Below, piece after piece: positions 45,151 through 55,402 of a DNA stretch of 64,000 nucleotides. This DNA is from Obelidium mucronatum. Lineage: Eukaryota > Chytridiomycota > Chytridiomycetes > Chytridiales > Chytriomycetaceae. The stretch is taken from the NCBI GenBank assembly GCA_025765595.1, contig JAIVFH010000072.1, forward strand, positions 114,178 to 178,177, read 5' to 3'. The stretch's first letter is position 1. Every line of letters begins with the position of its first letter. Under the pieces are notes generated by a model that worked only from the letters and a program-made list of their open reading frames with translations, was not told where the DNA came from and did no database searches. Made by a program: the position numbers and the translations under genes.

Positions 45151-47010
45151 ATGCTCAACAAACTCAGCAAGCAGAGCATCGCGTCCTCGCGCCGCCGCCG
45201 CCTCGTCCGGGCAGTGCTGCGGCTTGCGCTGCTGACGGCGCTGTTTGTGCTCGTCGCGTTCCCGCCGCGCTCGAAGCTCGACCTGCAGCTGCTCGCGTGG
45301 CGCCGCGCGCGCTGGCCGCCCGCGCCGCGTCTGCCGCTGCCGGAACCCCGCGCCGGCCACGTGCTCGGCGCGCCCGCCGCCATCCCGCGCCTCGTGCTGC
45401 GCACCTTCTGGACGCGCGACCCCGCCGCCATCGCCGCCGCCGCCCGCAACGGCTCAGACCCGGCGAAAGCGCGTCTGGCGTGGTTCTCGTCGTGGACGAA
45501 TCTCAATCCAGCGCATATTCAACTGATTCTTGACGATGCTGCGGGCGACGCGTTTGTCAAATCCCACTTTGCGAAATCGGTTGTCGACGCTTATCAAAAA
45601 CTACCATTGGTTGTACAGCGTGCAGACATGATACGATATCTGATGCTTTATGAGTTTGGAGGAGTTTACGCTGATATGGATACGCAATGCCTGTTACCAG
45701 TTGAAGAATGGACAAGTGGATTGAAACCCGGCTACTCAGCACCGTTCAATTTACTGCATACACAACCCGCGACATCCTCTGCAGCTTACGCCAATGATGT
45801 ATCAATGATTGTCGGTGTGGAAGTGAGTTCGGAAGTCCTCAATTGGCCTGTACTCACAAATGAACTCTTTTGCCAGGAATTCCGGGTAATTGGCGGAAAT
45901 GATCAGTTGACTCAATGGACCGCAGCAGTTTCTCCACAACACCCTTTTCTTCACCATTTCATTTTGAAACTTGTACAAAACATCCTCGAAGCCCCTCCCC
46001 ACGTTCTTGGCAGCAGTGATGCAGTGACCGGACTGACTGGTCCCGCATTTTGGAGCAAGATATTTTGGGAGTGGATGGAGAAACGGCATCCGTACTTTGA
46101 TATCAATCAAGTTATGGGGATGGAAAGAAACAGAAAAGTTGTTGGAGGAATATTGATTTTGGGTCAAGTGTATTGGCGATGGCCCGGAGTCTATGTTAAA
46201 CATTTTGGAACTGGTGAACAGCCAGGTGGTTGGAAAACTCGTAAAGGGGTTGTTACAAGCGACAGTTCAAACTCTTCGTCTCAGGTTGTTCTCAACAGCC
46301 GAAGACCCCCACCGCTCTCAAACGACACTCCAACCGTTGGGCTCTCGAGCGAGAACATTAAAACATCAATCTTAAGCATACCTCCTCGACTGATTGACAC
46401 AACATTACCTACTGATATGAAACACAGTCGCGCAGGAAGTTTTTGGAAGCGGAAGGGAAAAAACATAAATATTTACCCAGAACAGTTGCATGAATCATGG
46501 AAGAATCGGAATTCAGACCTGCTTCATCTGCAATTCCATGGAGAGGATATAGAAAGGTTTGTCAAGGGCTCATTTTCTCTTTCTGTGTGGAAGGCCTTCA
46601 TGAAACTCACCAAGTATGATCGAGTTGTTTTTGGGAGAATGTTGATGCTCTATCAATTTGGAGGGTTTACGTCATTAGTTGTTGGTGATATCAGTTTGGT
46701 TGGAGTGGGAAACGTCAAATGCCAAGTGCCACTCCGTGAATGGGGGCTTTTGGGTAATCCTCATATCAATTTGGTATTGAGTGGAAGTGGAAGAGCTACA
46801 GAGTCAGAAGGAGTTTCTCCAGACGTTGTTGGAGCAACACCAAGGCATAAGTTTGTTGAACAGGTTATTTTGCGAATGACAGAGGTGGTAATGGAAAGGA
46901 AAAAGCTTTCTTGGACAGAAGCTTTCATCACAGAATACAATTCTCTTGGAAGAAAATTCCTGAATGGCGAAGATGGTGGAGAATCTGTCCTTTTGGTTTC
47001 TAGCTTTTAA
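45151..47010 (+). CDS. GT32-type glycosyltransferase with second degenerate domain (paralogue)
   Basis: Intron-free, 619 aa. Basic N-terminal tail and signal anchor LRLALLTALFVLVAF (type II, Golgi). Domain 1: IPRLVLRTFWT, HIQLILDDAAGDAFV, QRADMIRYLMLYEFGGVYADMDTQC with DXD, then GGNDQLTQWTAAVSP and TGLTGPAFWSKIFWEW. Domain 2: HLQFHGEDIERFVKGSF, GRMLMLYQFGGFTSLVVGD, with no DXD at the equivalent site. Same two-domain layout as the gene ending at 34,388, so one arose from the other. The first ~380 bp are extremely GC-rich. Confidence 0.85.
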   Translation: MLNKLSKQSIASSRRRRLVRAVLRLALLTALFVLVAFPPRSKLDLQLLAWRRARWPPAPRLPLPEPRAGHVLGAPAAIPRLVLRTFWTRDPAAIAAAARNGSDPAKARLAWFSSWTNLNPAHIQLILDDAAGDAFVKSHFAKSVVDAYQKLPLVVQRADMIRYLMLYEFGGVYADMDTQCLLPVEEWTSGLKPGYSAPFNLLHTQPATSSAAYANDVSMIVGVEVSSEVLNWPVLTNELFCQEFRVIGGNDQLTQWTAAVSPQHPFLHHFILKLVQNILEAPPHVLGSSDAVTGLTGPAFWSKIFWEWMEKRHPYFDINQVMGMERNRKVVGGILILGQVYWRWPGVYVKHFGTGEQPGGWKTRKGVVTSDSSNSSSQVVLNSRRPPPLSNDTPTVGLSSENIKTSILSIPPRLIDTTLPTDMKHSRAGSFWKRKGKNINIYPEQLHESWKNRNSDLLHLQFHGEDIERFVKGSFSLSVWKAFMKLTKYDRVVFGRMLMLYQFGGFTSLVVGDISLVGVGNVKCQVPLREWGLLGNPHINLVLSGSGRATESEGVSPDVVGATPRHKFVEQVILRMTEVVMERKKLSWTEAFITEYNSLGRKFLNGEDGGESVLLVSSF

Positions 47011-48340
47011 AGTCATATCTGAAAACCGGGGGCTTAGGACAGATTCTTAGTAGATAAAAAAATTGTTAAAACATGACAATTACCAAAACTTTGACACAGC
47101 CAGATTGGCTGCTGATCAGTCAAAGCGGATCTTAATTTCTTTCATGTTATGGATTTAATTATTAAAACTTTCTTGTCATTAGGGAGGGTCTGGCTCGATT
47201 TAGAGTTGTCAACTTTGAAAACATTGGAATCCCAGCCAGTTGCCAACAAATTGCTGACTGTTGCGGTCAAAGAAGCTATTCATGTCACCACTCTCCAGAC
47301 TGTCATTGGTGCCAAGTACGGATGTGCCAAAGTGTGTGAACAACTTTGCTGCGGACTTGCCAAAGCCCAAAGTTTTGTTACCTTCGCTGCTCTTTTGGAA
47401 GTCACTGGAGTTCAAGCCCACGCCAGAGGTCTAGTTCCACGACATCAAGAACGCTGTTGCTTTTATTGCCAGCTGGTTTTAAGCATTGGTAATTCTTCGA
47501 TGCCCATCCCTTTTGAAGAAAAACTCTGCAGAATTGTGCAGTCAGCTGATAAAAACACAAAAAAAAGTTGAAAAAAGTAGGGTTTCTTTGCTCTGTTTTT
47601 TGATATTGAAGAAATTGTCCAAGTAAGACAACCAAAGTCTAATGGTCATGGGTTCTCTCCACGTAAGCAAATTGAGAGTCTGACCATCCAGAGCTCCAAA
47701 AAGATGATCATGAAGAATACTTCTCTTTATCAGTTTTGTCAGATGGAACAAACTGTTAGAAATCACCTGTCTTACAGGAACTGAAACTCAGGGCAGAAAT
47801 CTTGCCATTTCTGCAAGTTCTTGCAATTCCAAATAAATAACAAAGAAACCAAACTTAAATTAAACTGAAAATATAACTAGAGACATACGCTCAGTCACTT
47901 TGCTTCTTCGCAGTGCAGGTTGCAACTCCAGAGAAATTAGGACTTTATGCGATTGCAACACTTGTAACTTGTAAGCAGAAATTTTCTTTTTAGCAGAATT
48001 TCTATTTTGATTGCCAGAAAATTAAAAGATGATGTTATAACACTGGTAGGTGGGCAATGGGATAGGATGTAGGTGTCCACTGTGTTCAAACGCTCACATG
48101 ATGTCTTCAAGCAAAAAAATTGTCAGAAAAATGCAATATTAAAAAATAATACATAAAGAAAAGTAAAATTTCCAAATTTGGACTAAGTGCCACAGCCAAG
48201 CAACCAAGACTATGCTTCCAAGAAGCAGTTGTTGAATAAGCAGTTACCCCCAGTTCTTATGCCCAAAAGTAATAGGGCAGTTTGTCCAATCACCCCTACT
48301 TTGTTTGGAGTCCTGAAGTATCTTGATGGCCAAAAACTAC
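47011..48340. other. AT-rich repeat-derived DNA, no gene supported
   Basis: A 140-codon plus-strand frame at 47,149-47,571 and an overlapping minus-strand frame have no recognisable motif, and I regard neither as a gene. The region holds an inverted partial copy of the R1 repeat (47,876-48,040) and marks the change from compact genic DNA to transposon-rich DNA. Confidence 0.6.
47876..48040 (-). repeat. R1 repeat, inverted partial copy
   Basis: Reverse complement of 58,253-58,306 (shared core cagtcactttgcttcttcgc and gcagtgcaggttgcaactcc) and, further in, of 63,936-64,000 (core ttctggcaatcaaaatagaa). Confidence 0.85.
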
Positions 48341-48354
48341 ACTCTCAGCGCCAA

Positions 48355-49027
48355 ATACGTGCCTGAGAGAAAAACTAAGAAATTTATCACTCATGTCTAA
48401 CTTTAAATATTAGGGGGTTTCAAAGTTAGATTTTTTTCAAACAAAAAAAGCTGTTTCTTTGATGTCAAAACTCTTTAAAAAAATTGAGTTTTTCTGGCTG
48501 GGGGTTTCAAAGATAATCCCCAGCTTTTCATGGACCGCCAATGCCCTACCAATGCCCCGCCAATGCCCTGGCTTTCTTTAACTTGGCTCCTGAAACATAA
48601 GTACCATTTAAAGCGGCAGAACCAGTAATAAGTTTGAGTTTGGCTGTGATTTCCAGCCAGGAAACTATTGCGTTTTATTGAACAGGAGTTTTGAGCTTTG
48701 CGTATGGTTTAACGTTTGTAGCCGCAGCCGTTGTCTTAGTTGCAGCCTGAGGAATGAGGGCACAACCCTTTGGCATAGCTGCTAGAAAAAAATGACAGAA
48801 AGAAAAAAACGGGAGAAAAAAACGATTTCTTTTGAGAAAAAAATGAACAAAAGAAATGAATTTTTTTTGTAACTTTGAAACCCCCTATTTTGTCTCACCC
48901 AAAAATTGTTCAAAGCTACTGCCATTTCATAACTGCACTATGTCAACTTATATAAATTCTTGATTGCATGCAAACATAGCTACTTATTTTGTAGTGAATA
49001 AATTCATGATTGTGAAATCTGAAGCAA
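48355..49027 (+). repeat. Repeat family C, copy 1, interrupted by a small insertion
   Basis: The flanks 48,358-48,410 and 48,888-49,027 match 62,236-62,405 in the same orientation (gcctgagagaaaaact; cttgattgcatgcaaacata; gctacttattttgtagtgaa). The 473 bp between are absent from the second copy. Confidence 0.8.
48413..48885. mobile_element. MITE-like element, 473 bp, TA target duplication
   Basis: Starts GGGGGTTTCAAAGTTA and ends with its near reverse complement (GTAACTTTGAAACCCCC). TA flanks both sides (48,411-48,412 and 48,886-48,887), as expected of Tc1/mariner-type elements. The paralogous repeat at 62,236-62,405 provides the empty site. No coding capacity. Confidence 0.75.
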
Positions 49028-49047
49028 TTGCAGGTAGCTTAGTCCAA

Positions 49048-49445
49048 GTACTATAGCGAGCGGCACTCCCGATTTTGCCCCTATTCAGACTCCTATTCGG
49101 AAAAACGATTCCAAGTCCGACTAGGGCCCAATTCGGGTCCAAATCGGAGTCCGAATCGGACTAGGCTGTCTGTTAGGCCTAACGGCACTCAAAGGGACTC
49201 CAAACGGACTCCAATTGAGCTCCAAATGCGCTTCCAATTGGATTTACAGCTCCTAACGGCTTTTTCAGCCCATTGCTAATAGCGCGTTGATAGTCCTAGT
49301 CGGAAAGCTAGTCAAACGCAGCTAGGAGTCCTACTAGGATCCCCGTTAGGACTCCAAATCTCAAAAACGTTGTGGGTTTGAAGCCATCAGAAAATTTTTC
49401 TGAGTCTTCATCCTGAAATTTTCTGCCAAAAATTGACTCGATTAG
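49048..49445 (+). mobile_element. Outer terminal inverted repeat A, left
   Basis: About 390 bp starting GTACTATAGCGAGCGGCACT. Its reverse complement is at 62,475-62,828 with roughly 80% identity by eye. It contains dense short inverted motifs (CTAATCGGA/TCCGATTAG-like, CGGACTCC) that could be transposase-binding sites. Confidence 0.85.
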
Positions 49446-49567
49446 GACGAATCGGAACCCCCAACCGTCACTAAAACTCAAGAATAAGTCCCAAAAAATG
49501 TATCAAATAAGGAAGACAGCTATTTATTATCAATAAATAATTAAATAAGTAAATAAGTACACATTGC

Positions 49568-50844
49568 TCAACCCAGTGCTTGCAAAACCGATTCCCGTAT
49601 CTTCCAATTGCGATCTGTGGCATCGCGATTAATGTTGAAGGTAACTCCCCGCTTCTCCACCACAGCGCTTCCCACAAACCTGTCCTGGTTGTGCTTCACA
49701 GCCCAACTCGCTGTTCCCATTCCATCTGCCAGAATCAGCGAGATTCTCCGCTTTCTAGTATCTACCTCCGCCACCAACTCCGCTGCCTCCACAAATCTTC
49801 GCTCCCCTGAATGCCACATCCTGGTCCCATGTTTTTCATGCTTGAACATGGAAACAATCGCCTCCCCATGAACCGCTGGGATCACCACGTTTCGATCCGG
49901 TAGGTACAGCGCTGGCCATACCACAGGCAGTTCCGCGTCTTCCTCATCCACCACAACACTGAAGTTGATCCCGAAAGTCGAATTCTTGCTGTCCAGGTGG
50001 AACTTGAAGTCCCCGTTGTTTGAGCACGCAAGAAACGAGGAGGTGAAAATCCCAAAGATGGGATCGCACGCAGTTGCTACTTCCTATTGGTCTCGTTTTC
50101 GCAATTAGAAGGTGAGCGCTAAACTATAACAAACACATACCTTTGTAATGTTGGCCACCATCTCAAACGCCTCCCGATGTACCAGAGACTCCACAACGCC
50201 AGTGAGGTAAGCGACCAGCGGCTGAAGGCCCTCAAAGTGGGGCAGCAGCTCTGGCTTGATGTTCTCCTTTCCAAACACCGCCAGCCCGTTCGCTACTTTT
50301 TCGGCATGTTCTTTTACCTTGACAGACGCTACATCCGCTGGGTAGTGCGGGTCCTTGATGCCGTCTGCAACTCCAGTCCAGGAGCACAGGTTGATGACTC
50401 GCATGTTGCCGCGCGTCTTGACCTTTGGCTGCGAGCGTCGAAAGATAGCTGCGAGATCGCGGATGTGCGGCATGGCGTCCTTGAGTATATAGGGCGGCAG
50501 TTTGATTCTAATAGCACTCCCAAGTTGTTAGCAACGCTTGGACTGCAACAACACCAAAAAAACCCTCACCTCCCTGCAACAAGCTCTTCAACTCCGTCTG
50601 TGTTTAGACCGTACACAAACTCCTGTCCCTTGGTTCTGTCATCCAGCACTCGCAGCTCTGCAGGTTTTGTTGCTGAAAATGTTTAACACCAACCACAGCA
50701 AAAAAAGAAGTTGGCCCACCAACCTATAATATCAGCGCGGCTCAATCCCTGCTCAGACATGTGCTTTTGGCGTTTCAGCATCTGGTGTGCAGCGGTGGAT
50801 GCTGACTTTTTGACGCGTTTTCGTTTGTTACGCGTTTTGTCCAT
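49568..50844 (-). CDS. TET/JBP-like 2-oxoglutarate/Fe(II) dioxygenase, outer copy
   Basis: Exons (minus) 50844..50724, 50672..50570, 50507..50141, 50083..49568, 368 aa, same structure as the inner copy. The frame is open throughout, and coding differences from the inner copy are very few (for example NWKIRE for NRKIRE), so this copy looks functional. The double-stranded beta-helix reads FHLDSKNSTFGINFSV (HxD), LYLPDRNVVIPAV, AIVSMFKHEKHGT (second His) and RRISLIL (2OG-binding Arg). TET/JBP enzymes oxidise methylcytosine or thymine in DNA. Divergently transcribed from the broken JmjC gene at 51,008. The call relies on the HxD...H...R pattern and the known TET/JBP-KDZ association, not on a search. 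Confidence 0.5.
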
Positions 50845-51007
50845 TGCATTAATAGATTAATAGATAAATAAATAAATAATCAAGTTAACTCAACAATACT
50901 AAGGTAATTTATTGAATCAAAGTATTCCTTGCATATCAACGGCTACAAAGTTGTAATAAAGTATTCTCTGGTTTGTTGTGTTCTCCCTCATCACTTTGAC
51001 TTGAAGA

Positions 51008-52110
51008 ATGCGACACTCAACAAGACAACGCCAAGCCGCCGCCACTGCTGCCACCGCTGCCACCGCCTCAAGCAAACATACAGCAAAATCAGCCTCTTCT
51101 ATTAACCCGATCTCTGCAATTAGAGCGTGTCCTGCTGCTCCTGCTGAGATCCGCATCTACACCTTGCCAGACTGCAAAGCGATTGGAATCCCTCCTGCTT
51201 GCCAATCCTGGCAAGATTCTATTCCTGCCATCCTCCAGTATTCCTGCTGATTGCTTGACGTCAGGGGAGTATTTCCCCACAGCCTGCTACCATAACAATC
51301 AACCACACAAAAGGAGCTTTATTTCTGGGTTTTTTGATCCATTGGAGCAATGGGAGCTGCAGCATGCGGCGTTTTCTGCTCCAATCATGTTGTGTCAACC
51401 CATCAACCACTACCGCCACTCCCCCCTCCATCAGGACTATGGAACAGCCATCAACGTCCTTCTCCAATCACCCACCAATCAGCAGCTCTTCAAGCTGTGG
51501 GTGGTGCTTGTCCCCAGCGACCCTACAGCCATCATCCCTACCCTTTATCCCCTGTCTTTCGCTCAAGCCATGGCTTTGGAGGTGGGTCCTTCCTGCACAT
51601 ACACAGCCAGGATCTGCTTTGTAAAGAGGCCTGGCAATCTCTCTGTCATTCCTTCTGGATACCCGCACGCTGTGATCACAGTCTCAACAACCAAGGACGC
51701 GACATCCATCATGGGCGGCGCACAAGTAATCTTTCCAAAAGACTACCTGTATGTATACAAATACAATTGCGTCAGCAAGCACACGTTCCTTTGGGGGAAC
51801 ACAAATGTTAAGTACCACTACTATATGGTTTGGTTTTATTACCGCTCTACTTTCTTTAAGGGTTGCAATCGTGGTTGTCAGGAGTTGCAAGGGGACTTGC
51901 TAACTGTAGAAGAGTATAGCAATTGCAGGTTTGATGGGGTGAGGGATGTGGTGGCTGAGTTGGTGTCAAGTTGGGCGGGGTGATGCTGGAAGAGTGGCAG
52001 CAGCCAAAGCTGCAAAGCAAGGAATTGCCAAAAGGCTGAAAGTTGAACAAGCAAATAGGGAGAAGATGGAAAGGGCGAGACAGGCCAAAGTGGGATCAAA
52101 GAGAGAGTGA
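51008..52110 (+). pseudogene. JmjC-like dioxygenase, broken outer copy
   Basis: Homologous to the intact gene at 54,101. It lacks an internal segment at ~51,151 (the LATLDQIEQVLLDRSR part), which shifts the frame before LLLANPGKILF. A second frame change near 51,980 separates the body from the basic tail AKAAKQGIAKRLK. The core still reads SPLHQDYG and GYPHAVITV. Divergence from the intact copy (nearly every line has substitutions) is clearly greater than for the neighbouring TET/JBP-like gene. Confidence 0.8.
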
Positions 52111-52258
52111 TATTACCAAGTATCAAAGCACATGCAATAAAGAAAAACCGTCTGACACAATTAAAGGATTCTTTATTGCCAATATATTGGACTTAGAGCG
52201 TTGCGTTGATTGCGATTAGTTGGTTTTCCCCATCAGGCTGAACGCAAACTTATCAAAA

Positions 52259-52390
52259 ATGAGTTGCAAAGAATGGTGGCATTCTGGAATGCACAGAAGA
52301 ACAAAAGTAAAAATAACCAACATGTCCTTCATAGATGAAGCAAGAGCGATAGTTGTGCTGGCCAACGAGTTGCGGAAAGTCAAGCCATTC
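52259..52390 (+). pseudogene. KDZ transposase, 5' remnant
   Basis: First ~45 codons (SFIDEARAIVVLANELRKVK) matching the start of the inner transposase at 55,403, with a small insertion (HRRTKVKITN). The coding sequence is cut at 52,390, immediately before the inner GC-rich terminus. Confidence 0.8.
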
Positions 52391-52420
52391 CTACATAGGT
52401 ACAAGCAATTGGGGATGCGG

Positions 52421-52548
52421 GCCGGACCTCGCGAGTCGCGATACCGGGCGCGTTGCGTGTGCCACGGCCTGTTGGCAGGCCGCTCTGTACCTTTTTATGT
52501 GGGGCGCGAGCCGCAAGCCACTTGTTCACAGGCCGCTAACCCCCAACT
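52421..52548 (+). mobile_element. Inner GC-rich terminal repeat B, left
   Basis: GC-rich (gccggacctcgcgag, caggccgct, gcgagccgc, ttcacaggccgc) in an AT-rich setting. The same motif series occurs in reverse complement at 61,915-62,060. The module copy 2 begins directly after it, just as copy 1 begins after terminus A. Confidence 0.6.
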
Positions 52549-52659
52549 GTCACTAAAACTCAAGAATAAGCCACAAAAAATGTATCAAATAAGGCTGTTT
52601 ATTAAGGCTGTTTATTATCAATAAATAAATAAGTAAATAAGTAAATAAGTACACATTGC

Positions 52660-53937
52660 TCAACCAAGGGCTTGCAAAACCGATTCCCGTATCTTCCGAT
52701 TGCGATCTGTGGCATCGCGATTAATGTTGAAGGTAACTCCCCGCTTCTCCACCACAGCGCTTCCCACAAACCTGTCCTGGTTGTGCTTCACAGCCCAACT
52801 CGCTGTTCCCATTCCATCTGCCAGAATCAGCGAGATTCTCCGCTTTCTAGTATCTACCTCCGCCACCAACTCCGCTGCCTCCACAAATCTTCGCTCCCCT
52901 GAATGCCACATCCTGGTCCCATGTTTTTCATGCTTGAACATGGAAACAATCGCCTCCCCATGAACCGCTGGGATCACCACGTTTCGATCCGGTAGGTACA
53001 GCGCTGGCCATACCACAGGCAGTTCCGCGTCTTCCTCATCCACCACAACACTGAAGTTGATCCCGAAAGTCGAATTCTTGCTGTCCAGGTGGAACTTGAA
53101 GTCCCCGTTGTTTGAGCACGCAAGAAACGAGGAGGTGAAAATCCCAAAGATGGGATCGCACGCAGTTGCTACTTCCTATTGGTCTCGTTGTTGCAATTAG
53201 ATGGTGACTGTCAAACTATAACAAACACATACCTTTGTAATGTTGGCCACCATCTCGAATGCCTCCCGATGTACCAGAGACTCCACAACGCCAGTGAGGT
53301 AAGCGACCAGCGGCTGAAGGCCCTCAAAGTGGGGCAGCAGCTCTGGCTTGATGTTCTCCTTTCCAAACACCGCCAGCCCGTTCGCTACTTTTTCGGCATG
53401 TTCTTTTACCTTGACAGACGCTACATCCGCTGGGTAGTGCGGGTCCTTGATGCCGTCTGCAACTCCAGTCCAGGAGCACAGGTTGATGACTCGCATGTTG
53501 CCGCGCGTCTTGACCTTTGGCTGCGAGCGTCGAAAGATAGCTGCGAGATCGCGGATGTGCGGCATGGCGTCCTTGAGTATATAGGGCGGCAGTTTGATTC
53601 TAATAGCACTCCCAAGTTGTTAGCAACGCTTGGACTGCAACAACACCAAAAAAACCCTCACCTCCCTGCAACAAGCTCTTCAACTCCGTCTGTGTTTAGA
53701 CCGTACACAAACTCCTGTCCCTTGGTTCTGTCATCCAGCACTCGCAGCTCTGCAGGTTTTGTTGCTGAAAATGTTTAACACCAACCACAGCAAAAAAAAG
53801 AAGTTGGCCCACCAACCTATAATATCAGCGCGGCTCAATCCCTGCTCAGACATGTGCTTTTGGCGTTTCAGCATCTGGTGTGCAGCGGTGGATGCTGACT
53901 TTTTGACGCGTTTTCGTTTGTTACGCGTTTTGTCCAT
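52660..53937 (-). CDS. TET/JBP-like 2-oxoglutarate/Fe(II) dioxygenase, inner copy
   Basis: Exons (minus) 53937..53817, 53764..53662, 53599..53233, 53175..52660, 368 aa. A basic nuclear-type N terminus (MDKTRNKRKRVKKS) is followed by ADIIATKPAELRVLDDRTKG, KLPPYILKDAMPHIRDL, MRVINLCSWTGVADGI, then the catalytic beta-helix FHLDSKNSTF (HxD), PALYLPDRNVVI, SMFKHEKHGTRMWHSG and RKRRISLILADGMG. Fungal TET/JBP proteins are known to ride on KDZ transposons, which supports the call. The start codon is 163 bp from the divergent JmjC-like gene, so the two are probably co-regulated. If not TET/JBP it is another DSBH dioxygenase. Confidence 0.55.
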
Positions 53938-54100
53938 TGCATTAATAGATTAATAGATAAATAAATAAATAATCAAGTTAACTCAACAATACTAAGGTAA
54001 TTTATTGAATCAAAGTATTCCTTGCATATCAACGGCTAAAAAGCTGTAATAAAGTATTCTCTGCGTTGTTGTGTTCTCCCTCATCACTTTGACTTGAAGA

Positions 54101-55255
54101 ATGCGACGCTCAACAAGACAACGCCAAGCCGCCGCCGCTGCCACAGCCTCAACCAAACATACAACAGCATCAACCTCTTCTATCAACCCGATCACAGCAA
54201 TTAGAGCGTGTCCTGCTGCTCCTGCTGAGATCCTTGCCACTCTGGATCAAATTGAGCAAGTCCTGTTGGATCGCAGCCGCATCTATATCCTGTCGGACTG
54301 CAACCTGGATCTTACGCGCTTGGAATGCCTCCTTCTTGCCAATCCTGGCAAGATTCTATTCCTGCCATCCTCCAATATTCCTGCAGATCGCTTGACGTCA
54401 GGGGAGTATTATCCCACAGCCTGCTACCACAACAGTCAACCACACAAAAGGAGCTTTGTCTCTGGGTTTTTTGATCCATTGGAGCAATGGGAGCTGCAGC
54501 ATGCAGCGTTTTCCGCTCCAATCATGTTGTGTCAACCCATCAACCAGTACCGCCACTCCCCCCTCCATCAGGACTATGGAACAGCCATCAACGTCCTCCT
54601 TCAATTACCCACCAATCAGCAGCTATTCAAGCTGTGGGTGGTGCTTGTCCCCAGCGACCCTACAGCCATCATCCCTACCCTTAATCCCCTGTCTTTCGCT
54701 CAAGCCATGGCTTTGGAGGTGGGCCCTTCCTGCACATACACAGCAAGGATCTGCTTTGTAAAGAGGCCTGGCGATCTCTCCGTCATTCCTTCTGGCTACC
54801 CACACGCTGTGATCACAGTCTCAACAACCAGGGACGCGACATCCATCATGGGCGGCGCCCACGTCATCTTTCCAAAGGACTACCTGTATGTGTACAAGTA
54901 CAATTGTGCCAGCAAGCACACTTACCTTTGGGGGAACACCAACATCAAGTACCACTACTACATGGTTTGGTTTTATTTCCGCTCTACTATCTTCAAGGGT
55001 GCCAATGGTGGTTGTCATGAGTTGGAAGGGGACTTGCTAACTGTAGAAGAGTATAGCGATTGCAGGTTTGATGGGGTGAGGGATGCGGTGGCGGAGTTAG
55101 TGTCAAGTTGGACAGTGCGGGGTGATGCCAAAAGGGAAGCTGCAGCCAAAGCAGCGAAGCAAGGTGTTTCAAAAAGGCTGAAAGCAAAACAAGCAAATAG
55201 GGAGAAGATGGAAAGGGTGAGACATGCAAAAGTGGGAGGATCAAAGAGAAAGTGA
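54101..55255 (+). CDS. JmjC-like 2-oxoglutarate/Fe(II) dioxygenase carried by the transposon
   Basis: Single exon, 384 aa. Core: FFDPLEQWELQHAAFSAPIM, RHSPLHQDYGTAINVLL with iron ligands His156 and Asp158, KLWVVLVP (Lys177 a candidate 2OG contact), and VKRPGDLSVIPSGYPHAVIT with the third ligand His235. The PSGYPHAV segment is the strongest JmjC resemblance. The C-terminal ~45 residues are basic and helical (DAKREAAAKAAKQGVSKR...SKRK). JmjC enzymes demethylate or hydroxylate proteins, chiefly histones; substrate here is unknown. Lies between the divergent TET/JBP-like gene and the transposase, same strand as the latter (148 bp gap). Confidence 0.6.
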   Translation: MRRSTRQRQAAAAATASTKHTTASTSSINPITAIRACPAAPAEILATLDQIEQVLLDRSRIYILSDCNLDLTRLECLLLANPGKILFLPSSNIPADRLTSGEYYPTACYHNSQPHKRSFVSGFFDPLEQWELQHAAFSAPIMLCQPINQYRHSPLHQDYGTAINVLLQLPTNQQLFKLWVVLVPSDPTAIIPTLNPLSFAQAMALEVGPSCTYTARICFVKRPGDLSVIPSGYPHAVITVSTTRDATSIMGGAHVIFPKDYLYVYKYNCASKHTYLWGNTNIKYHYYMVWFYFRSTIFKGANGGCHELEGDLLTVEEYSDCRFDGVRDAVAELVSSWTVRGDAKREAAAKAAKQGVSKRLKAKQANREKMERVRHAKVGGSKRK

Positions 55256-55402
55256 TATCATAACTATAGAAGCACATGCAATAAAGGAAAACCCTATGAC
55301 ACAATTAAAGAATTCTTTATTGCCAATATACTGGACCTATAGCGTCGCATTGATTGCAATTGTTTGGTTTGCCCCAACAGGCTGAACGCAAACTTATCAA
55401 AA

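Larger units (their letters stand above)
49459..52390. repeat. Tandem module copy 1 (TET/JBP-like plus JmjC-like), truncated
   Basis: Starts cccccaaccgtcactaaaac and is repeated from 52,549 with an offset of 3,086-3,093 nt. Similarity stops at 52,390 (second copy 55,501), just after the first ~45 codons of the transposase. The intergene copy differs by small indels. Confidence 0.9.

Noticed and set aside
49580..49871. Plus-strand frames over the TET/JBP-like gene
   Set aside because: Antisense shadows; the minus frame has splice-consistent exons and catalytic motifs, and is repeated in both module copies.
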